A stretch of DNA of 13,377 nucleotides from Sulfitobacter sp. (GTDB taxonomy: Bacteria > Pseudomonadota > Alphaproteobacteria > Rhodobacterales > Rhodobacteraceae), in contig JAGXHD010000204.1 of NCBI GenBank assembly GCA_024636395.1, forward strand, positions 1 to 13,377, read 5' to 3'. Of the stretch, positions 7,074-13,377 are shown piece after piece. Numbering within the stretch: position 1 is the first letter of the stretch; each line of letters opens with the position of its first letter. A model generated the notes under the pieces. That model saw only the letters and a program-made list of their open reading frames with translations, searched no databases and was not told where the DNA came from. A program made the translations under genes and the position numbers.

Positions 7074-7829
7074 TCAGAGCTGGGTCATCCATCCCAACGT
7101 CGCTTCGGTCGACGGACCTGGCGTATATTCTCCGCTGATCCATCCACTGTACTTCGCGGCGCGCATGGCCTCGAACAGCGCGGCAAAATCCACATCCCCA
7201 GTCCCCGGCGCGCCGCGCGCAGGCGTATCACCAAGCTGGGCATGGACGATCAACTCACGGTACGTATTGAACACCGCAACCGCATCACCGTGGATCATCT
7301 GGGCGTGGTAGCTGTCGAATTGCAGCCGGACGTTGGGCGCATCCACTGCCACGATGATCTCAGCTGCAAGAGCATAATCGTTGAGGAAGTAGTCGGGGAA
7401 GGATTCGGGACAAAGCGGCTCTAGTGTGAGGGTCAGTCCCGCATGGGCAACCTCGGCTGCCTTTTTCAGATTGGCGATCATCACGGCTTTCGCATCGTCG
7501 CCCGCTGCCACGCCGGACATCACATGGATCATCGGCACCCGCAGTGCCTGCGCGTAGCGCCCCGCACGACGCATGTCATGGGCGAAGCGTGCTTCATCTC
7601 CGGCGACGGCGGCGAAGCCTCGCGCACCGCCCGTATAATTCGGGGGCGGCGCGTTGATCAGTACCATCTCCAGACCGCCCAGCGTCAAGGCGCGCTGCGT
7701 CTCCTTTGCGGGTACATCATAGGGGAACAACACCTCCACTGCCGTGAAGCCTGCTGTGGCCGCCGCATCGAACCGATCCAGGTAGGGAAGCTCTGGCCAC
7801 AAATGGGACAGGTTGGCGGCGGCTTTCAT
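7074..7829 (-). CDS. hyi: Hydroxypyruvate isomerase family TIM-barrel protein
   Basis: This 251-residue protein belongs to the xylose isomerase-like/AP endonuclease 2 TIM-barrel group, closest in my reading to hydroxypyruvate isomerase (hydroxypyruvate to tartronate semialdehyde, glyoxylate metabolism). Visible features: a typical start (KAAANLSHLW), Glu137 in TLEPLCPESFPDYFL, Asp172 and His175 in QFDSYHAQ, the APGTGDVDF loop near residue 207, and Glu234 in SGEYTPG. The two glutamates and the Asp/His pair fit the metal-binding and catalytic positions of this fold. No glyoxylate carboligase or tartronate semialdehyde reductase gene lies nearby, so the true substrate could be another 2-oxo sugar acid (for example OtnI-type). 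I chose the ATG at 7829: GAGGAG (7835-7840) lies five bases upstream and is formed by the last two codons of the DUF1285 gene, whose stop is two bases away. Confidence 0.8.
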   Translation of the reverse strand: MKAAANLSHLWPELPYLDRFDAAATAGFTAVEVLFPYDVPAKETQRALTLGGLEMVLINAPPPNYTGGARGFAAVAGDEARFAHDMRRAGRYAQALRVPMIHVMSGVAAGDDAKAVMIANLKKAAEVAHAGLTLTLEPLCPESFPDYFLNDYALAAEIIVAVDAPNVRLQFDSYHAQMIHGDAVAVFNTYRELIVHAQLGDTPARGAPGTGDVDFAALFEAMRAAKYSGWISGEYTPGPSTEATLGWMTQL

Positions 7830-7831
7830 GA

Positions 7832-8416
7832 TCACTCCTCGGGCGGCAACTCCGCCGAGGGAATGATGCCAAAGAATGTTCCGCCCGACCAGACACCAAA
7901 CCAGTCCTCGTGGTGCACCCCTAGTTCTACCAGCCGGTAAAAGCTTTTACGGTCGATCAGCCCTTCGAGATTGCGGCGCACGAGGACGTAGGGCGACGGC
8001 TCGCCGGTCTCAGTATCACGCTCGAAGCGCAGGGGCGCATCAGGGCCCGCTACGGTGATATCTCCAAGATTGGTGGTGAAGGTCAGGCGCTGCTGTTCAC
8101 CCTCCCCGGAAGCCTCGAAATCGACTGCGACAAACGGCGCGTCCTGCACACGGATTCCAACTTTCTCGACCGGGGTGACGAGAAAATAGGCATTCTCCTC
8201 AAGGATCAGAATCGAGGCGAACAATTTGACCAAACCGGGCCGCCCGATGGGCGTGCCTTCGTAAAACCATGTCCCGTCGCGACGAATTTCCATATCTATA
8301 TCGCCGCAAAAGGGCGGATCCCACTTTTCTACCGGCGGTAAACCGCGTGTTTTTGTGGCTTTTATGGAGGCTGCGAGGCTTTCTGCCGAAGGGGTCACAG
8401 TTTTTTGTCCGCTCAT
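7832..8416 (-). CDS. DUF1285 domain protein
   Basis: This 194-residue soluble protein matches the DUF1285 family as I know it from Rhodobacteraceae. Conserved stretches are LPPVEKWDPPFCGDIDMEI (residues 26-44), GTWFYEGTPIGRPGLVKLFA, YFLVTPVEKVGI, DAPFVAVDF, a GEPSPYVLVR segment near 138, LIDRKSFYRLVELG and a C-terminal SGGTFFGIIPSAELP. No biochemical function is established for the family. The start is uncertain. ATG 8416 has GAGGG about 13 bases upstream; ATG 8428 (four residues longer, MAKA) has the same GAGGG directly abutting it, which is too close. An open frame extends to 8821 but runs through moxR on the other strand and is not real. The gene is divergent from moxR and shares an approximately 60-70-base promoter gap; it is followed by hyi at two bases, making a two-gene unit. 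Confidence 0.85.
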   Translation of the reverse strand: MSGQKTVTPSAESLAASIKATKTRGLPPVEKWDPPFCGDIDMEIRRDGTWFYEGTPIGRPGLVKLFASILILEENAYFLVTPVEKVGIRVQDAPFVAVDFEASGEGEQQRLTFTTNLGDITVAGPDAPLRFERDTETGEPSPYVLVRRNLEGLIDRKSFYRLVELGVHHEDWFGVWSGGTFFGIIPSAELPPEE

Positions 8417-8428
8417 TGCTTTTGCCAT

Positions 8429-8486
8429 TCCCTCTATTCGAGATACACTTACATCATAGACATATAACCTTCGGAGCGGAGAAGTC
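8429..8486. promoter_or_regulatory. Shared divergent promoter region of DUF1285 and moxR
   Basis: This short, visibly AT-richer gap lies between two divergent genes. On the minus strand TATGAT (8458-8453) is one base off the -10 consensus. On the plus strand TATAAC (8463-8468) is likewise close. No good -35 element goes with either, so this may be regulated or use weak promoters. The two candidate -10 boxes are only a few bases apart, so transcription in the two directions may interfere. The moxR ribosome site GGAG (8478-8481) is at its right edge. Confidence 0.35.
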
Positions 8487-9508
<1,022 letters not shown>

Positions 9509-9512
<4 letters not shown>

Positions 9513-10390
9513 GTGATCCCCTCGCCCTGCGCGCCTCGTCCGAGACCGAAGCAGCGGCCTTTCCCGCGCTTTTGGCCCGGGCGGAGCATCTGGCCGGTGC
9601 CGTTCTTCTGGGCGCACACGGCCGCAGGCGTGCAGGCACGGGGGATGATTTCTGGCAATACCGCCCCGCGCAGGTGGGCGACAGCCGCCGTGCCATCGAC
9701 TATCGGCGCTCCGCCATGGGCGATACGGAGTTTGTGCGCGAGCGCGAATGGCAAATCGCGCAATCGGTGATGCTCTGGGTCGATCAGGGCGCATCCATGC
9801 GGTTCACCTCGGACGACGCGATCCCGCAAAAGATTGATCGTGCGCGTGTGCTGTCGCTTGCGGCGGCGATCCTGCTCAACCGGGGCGGCGAACGCGTAGG
9901 GCTGACGGGCACCGAATTGCCACCCCGTTCCGGGCGTCCGCAGATCCTTGCGCTGGCGCAGATGTTTTGCCGCGATGACGCGGCAGAATATTCTCCCCCG
10001 GAGCACCGCGCGATGATTCCGCATGCACGTGCTGTGTTCATCTCCGATTTCATGGGTGATATCGACGGCGTGCGAACCGCCCTCACCAAAGCGGCAGACC
10101 GTGGCGTGCGCGGGGTGTTGTGCCACGTGCTCGACCCTTCAGAAGAGGCATTTCCCTTCACCGGTCGCACCATTTTCCAATCCATGGGTGGTACGATCAG
10201 CCACGAGACGCTCAAGGCTAACGATCTAAAGGACCGCTATCTGGCGCGGCTGGCCGAGCGCAAGGCGGAGCTGCAATCGCTCTGCGCGCTGACGGGTTGG
10301 CGCTACGGCATTCACCACACCAACACGCCGGCACAAGCCGGTTTGCTGTGGCTGTATGGCGCGCTTGATGCACGGGGTGTGGCGGCATGA
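9509..10390 (+). CDS. DUF58 protein, vWA-like MoxR partner
   Basis: This 293-residue soluble protein belongs to the DUF58 family. The signature is a glycine/arginine-rich start of the domain (GRRRAGTGDDFWQYRPAQVGD, about 38-58), then SRRAIDYRRSA and FVREREWQIAQSVMLWVDQGASM. In this family the last segment is the first strand of a von Willebrand A-like fold. The metal site that would read DxSxS reads Asp92-Gln-Gly94-Ala-Ser96, so one serine is replaced by glycine and metal binding may be weakened. DUF58 proteins are normally encoded next to MoxR and are presumed to be its adaptor or substrate. No membrane helix is seen. It starts by ATGA overlap with moxR, without a clear ribosome site, and ends by ATGA overlap with the next gene, so expression should be tightly coupled. 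Confidence 0.9.
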
Positions 10391-13155
10391 TGGTTCTGGG
10401 CGGCATAGGCTTCACCGCGCCTTGGCTTTTGCTGGCACTGGCAGCGCTGCCGATTTTGTGGCTTCTGCTGCGCGCTGTACCACCCGCACCGATTAAACGC
10501 CGCTTTCCCGGTGTGGCGCTTCTTTTGGGCCTCAAAGACGACGAGACCGTCTCGGACCGCACCCCGTGGTGGCTGCTCCTGTTGCGCATGCTGGCCGTTG
10601 CCGCAATCATCATTGGCCTCGCCGGGCCGGTGCTGAACCCGGAAGCGGAGCAGGCGGAGGGCAACGGCCCGATCCTTTTTGTCTTGGATGGCTCATGGGC
10701 CGGAGCGACCCGCTGGCCCCAGCAGCAAGAGGCAATCGACGCCCAGCTCACCCGCGCGAGCCGCTTGGGCCGCACCGTGGGCTTTTTGACCCTAACACGG
10801 CCCGATACGCCCGTTTTCCAATCTGCAGATGCGTGGCGAAACAGGCTGGCAGGTCTAAACCCCGCCCCGTGGCAGCCGAGCGAAGAGATGCTCGTGACGG
10901 CACAAGCGGCTGTCGAGGGATTGGGAACTTTCGACACGCTTTGGTTCAGCGACACGCTGGATTACGCCAACCGCGATGATCTTCTGGAACTCCTGCAAGA
11001 GCGTGGCACGGTCGAAGCCTACCAGACGGCGCTGAACGTGCTCGCCATGCTGCCGGCTACCTACGAGGATGGCGCCGTCCAGCTGCGCATGCTGCGTGCC
11101 ACAGCCGGGGAAGAACGGGAAATCGTTGTACAGGCGCAGGGCCGCGATCCAGCGGGAAACGCGCGTATTCTGGCCACTGCCACGGCGACTTTCGAACAGG
11201 GAGCGACAGAGGCAGAGACCGCCATCGTGCTTCCATCGGAATTGCGCGCGCGGATCACCAGATTTGACATTGCAGGCCAGCGCTCCGCCGGGGCCAGTAC
11301 GCTCAGCGATGATGGCCTGCGGCGGCGCGAGGTCGCCCTGATCTCAGCGCGCGAAAGCCGCGAGGGCTTAGAGCTTTTGTCGCCGCTGCACTACATCGAG
11401 CAGGCGCTCGCGCCTACTGCGGACCTGATCGACGGCAGCCTCAGTGACATTTTGCCAGCCAATCCCGATGTGATCGTTCTGGCTGATGTTGCGACACTGT
11501 CCGAGGGCGAGGCCGCGCCGCTCACCGAATGGATCGAGAACGGCGGGATGCTGGTACGATTTGCCGGTCCGCGCATCGCCGCTTCGGATATCTCGCGGAT
11601 TGACGAAGATCCTCTGATGCCGGTGCGCCTGCGTGCCGGCGGCCGCAGTGTCGGTGGTGCGATGAGTTGGGGGGAGCCGAAGGGCCTCTCTGCGTTCTCA
11701 AACGCTTCTCCTTTCTTCGGGCTGACGGTTCCCGACGATGTAACGGTGAGCGCACAGGTCATGGCGCAGCCGGATCCTACACTGGCGGAGCGCGTGATCG
11801 CCTCACTCAGCGATGGCACGCCGCTCGTGACGCGAAAGAACGTGGGGCAAGGCCAGATCGTCCTCTTTCACGTGACTGCCACGGCGGAATGGTCAACGCT
11901 GCCGCTTTCGGGTCTTTTCGTGGAAATGATGGAGAGGCTGGCGGTGTCTTCTTCTGCCGCGAGCGCGACTGTCGCGGCGCTCGAGGGTACCACATGGATC
12001 CCGCGCCGCGTGCTGGATGGTTTTGGCAGCCTGTCCGATGCGGGCTCTCTGCCCGGCATCGACGGTCCCGCCCTCGTGCAAGACCCGACAGGGCCTTTAT
12101 TGCCACCCGGCCTTTATACCTCCGGTGACAGAACCCTTGCACGCAATGTGCTGACAGCCGAGTCCACACTCACCCCGACAAGCTGGCCCTCCGACGTGCC
12201 CGTGAGAGGCCTTGCGGTAGCACCCGAACAACCCGTTGTAGGGTGGCTCCTGAGCCTCGCGATCCTGCTGTTGTTGGCCGATGTCGTGGTATCGCTGGCA
12301 CTATCTGGCCGCCTTTTGAGCCGCAGCAACGCTCCTGCCACCGCTCTGGCCGCTCTCATGCTCTTCGGCGCCCCTGCTGCCGATGCGCAAACAGCCGCAG
12401 AAGCCTTCGCGCTCTCGGCGACCTCGGAACTCACGCTAGGCCATGTCATTACGGGCGACCCCCAAGTCGACGAGATCGCACTCGCGGGCCTCACCGGTCT
12501 CAGCGATACGCTGTTCTTTCGCACGTCTGTCGAGCCCTCCCCGCCTCTGGGGGTCAATCTGGAAACGGATGAACTCGCCTTCTTCCCGATCCTTTATTGG
12601 CCGATAACCCCACGCCAGCCGACGCCTTCAGCGGAAGCCTACGTCAAGCTCAACACCTATCTGCGCTCCGGCGGGATGATCCTGTTCGACACGCGCGATG
12701 CAGACACCGCCAGTTTTGGCGCCTCAAGCCCGAATGGACGGAAGCTTCAAGAGTTGGCAGCCCCCCTGGATATCCCTGCATTAGAGCCGCTTCCGGCGGA
12801 TCATGTAATCACCCGCACGTTCTATCTGCTTCAGGATTTTCCGGGACGGCACAACAGCCGCGATGTCTGGGTCGAAGCAGCCGATCCAAACGCAGAGCAG
12901 ATCGAGGGAATGCCGTTCCGCGACCTAAACGATGGCGTCACTCCCGTGGTAATCGGCGGCAACGATTGGGCATCCGCTTGGGCGGTGAATGCGGGCGGTG
13001 CCCCGCTGCTGCCCATCGGACGCGGCTTCAGCGGTGAACGGCAACGCGAGATCGCCTACCGTTTCGGCATCAATCTGGTGATGCATGTTTTGACGGGCAA
13101 TTATAAATCGGACCAGGTCCATGTGCCTGCCCTTTTGGACAGGTTGGGCCAATGA
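10387..13155 (+). CDS. BatA-like / DUF4159 membrane protein
   Basis: This 922-residue inner-membrane protein combines several modules. The N-terminus is BatA-like: membrane helices at about 11-30 and 61-82 around a short loop. A vWA-like strand follows at 96-105 (ILFVLDGSWA), with an incomplete MIDAS (Asp101, Ser103, then Ala105). The middle has a glutamine-amidotransferase-like segment near 350-400 (DVIVLADVATL, ENGGMLVRFAG). A third helix lies at about 619-641. A second hydrophobic stretch (about 651-664) ends ADAQ and resembles a signal peptide. The DUF4159 domain occupies about 681-922 (LTLGHVITGDPQ, RSGGMILFDTRD, RDVWVEA). The start overlaps the DUF58 stop (ATGA); the sequence reads ATGATG, so the second ATG at 10390 is an alternative. 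The molecular role is unknown; it is probably the membrane anchor of the MoxR system. Confidence 0.88.
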   Translation: MMVLGGIGFTAPWLLLALAALPILWLLLRAVPPAPIKRRFPGVALLLGLKDDETVSDRTPWWLLLLRMLAVAAIIIGLAGPVLNPEAEQAEGNGPILFVLDGSWAGATRWPQQQEAIDAQLTRASRLGRTVGFLTLTRPDTPVFQSADAWRNRLAGLNPAPWQPSEEMLVTAQAAVEGLGTFDTLWFSDTLDYANRDDLLELLQERGTVEAYQTALNVLAMLPATYEDGAVQLRMLRATAGEEREIVVQAQGRDPAGNARILATATATFEQGATEAETAIVLPSELRARITRFDIAGQRSAGASTLSDDGLRRREVALISARESREGLELLSPLHYIEQALAPTADLIDGSLSDILPANPDVIVLADVATLSEGEAAPLTEWIENGGMLVRFAGPRIAASDISRIDEDPLMPVRLRAGGRSVGGAMSWGEPKGLSAFSNASPFFGLTVPDDVTVSAQVMAQPDPTLAERVIASLSDGTPLVTRKNVGQGQIVLFHVTATAEWSTLPLSGLFVEMMERLAVSSSAASATVAALEGTTWIPRRVLDGFGSLSDAGSLPGIDGPALVQDPTGPLLPPGLYTSGDRTLARNVLTAESTLTPTSWPSDVPVRGLAVAPEQPVVGWLLSLAILLLLADVVVSLALSGRLLSRSNAPATALAALMLFGAPAADAQTAAEAFALSATSELTLGHVITGDPQVDEIALAGLTGLSDTLFFRTSVEPSPPLGVNLETDELAFFPILYWPITPRQPTPSAEAYVKLNTYLRSGGMILFDTRDADTASFGASSPNGRKLQELAAPLDIPALEPLPADHVITRTFYLLQDFPGRHNSRDVWVEAADPNAEQIEGMPFRDLNDGVTPVVIGGNDWASAWAVNAGGAPLLPIGRGFSGERQREIAYRFGINLVMHVLTGNYKSDQVHVPALLDRLGQ

Positions 13156-13377
13156 CATCCAGTATCGTATTCGATCCACTCGTTCCGTGGCCCCTGTTGG
13201 TCATGGTTGCCGTCATCGCCGCCATTGGGGTGATCTTGGCACTGGTACGCGGGTTGAGAGGCTGGCCCTTGCGCGGTCTTGCGGGGTTGGTCGTCCTCGC
13301 GGCGCTTTCAGGCCCCTCTTTCCAGCAGGAAGACCGCGCACCTTTGAGTGACATCGTCCTGATGCTGGAAGATGAAA
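13152..13377 (+). CDS. Membrane protein following DUF4159 gene, N-terminal fragment
   Basis: Only 75 codons are inside the window; the gene runs off the right end. The peptide begins MTSSIVFDPLVPWP and has two membrane helices (about 13-32 and 40-56) joined by an Arg-rich turn (VRGLRGWPLRG). After the second helix comes SGPSFQQEDRAPLSDIVLML, which lines up by eye with the N-terminus of the preceding protein (helix, AGPVLNPE, then ILFVLDGS). The C-terminal part is therefore probably a vWA- or amidotransferase-like domain; homologues I remember in Rhodobacteraceae are long membrane proteins of unknown function. The start ATG overlaps the upstream stop (ATGA, 13152-13155) and there is no strong ribosome site, so translation is likely coupled. 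No function can be assigned. Confidence 0.75.
   Translation, partial: MTSSIVFDPLVPWPLLVMVAVIAAIGVILALVRGLRGWPLRGLAGLVVLAALSGPSFQQEDRAPLSDIVLMLEDE

Noticed and set aside
10218..10955. A 245-codon open frame antisense to the DUF58/DUF4159 junction
   Set aside because: It is a shadow frame; the plus strand there encodes recognisable membrane helices and domain motifs.

Overview
The window looks like chromosomal DNA of an alphaproteobacterium, most likely Rhodobacteraceae (Roseobacter-type). I infer this from GC-rich, tightly packed genes, from Pol I, GpmI and DUF1285 proteins of the type I know from that family, and from the gpmI-envC-ctpA order. No database search was possible. I see twelve protein genes (two cut by the window edges). 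I found no rRNA, tRNA, CRISPR array, insertion sequence, integrase or phage gene, so this reads as core genome rather than an island.

Layout. Positions 1-2742, minus strand: gpmI (cofactor-independent phosphoglycerate mutase), then envC (secreted coiled-coil LytM factor), then the first 32 codons of a ctpA-like secreted protease. The genes are coupled by a 4-base ATGA overlap and a 4-base gap. Positions 2743-2967 are non-coding and hold a possible gpmI promoter with a small palindrome. Positions 2968-6005, plus strand: a 59-residue CHCC zinc-finger protein and full-length polA with all three domains intact, closed by a clear hairpin-plus-T terminator. Positions 6057-8416, minus strand: an alpha/beta hydrolase, a hydroxypyruvate-isomerase-like TIM barrel and a DUF1285 protein; the last two are separated by two bases. 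From 8487 to the window end, plus strand: moxR (AAA+ ATPase), a DUF58 protein, a 922-residue membrane protein combining a BatA-like N-terminus with a C-terminal DUF4159 domain, and the start of another membrane protein. All three junctions are 4-base ATGA overlaps.

How the genes work together. The left block joins a glycolytic enzyme to two cell-envelope proteins that probably help peptidoglycan remodelling and periplasmic proteolysis. The middle is replication and repair (polA). The right block is a MoxR/von Willebrand-type module: a cytoplasmic AAA+ ATPase, a soluble DUF58 partner and two inner-membrane proteins sharing a two-helix-then-vWA-like N-terminal layout. Its function is not established, and it is the best candidate here for undescribed biology. 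Most notable are a signal-peptide-like segment inside the DUF4159 protein, which suggests a fusion of two ancestral proteins, and incomplete metal-binding (MIDAS) motifs in its vWA-like domains.
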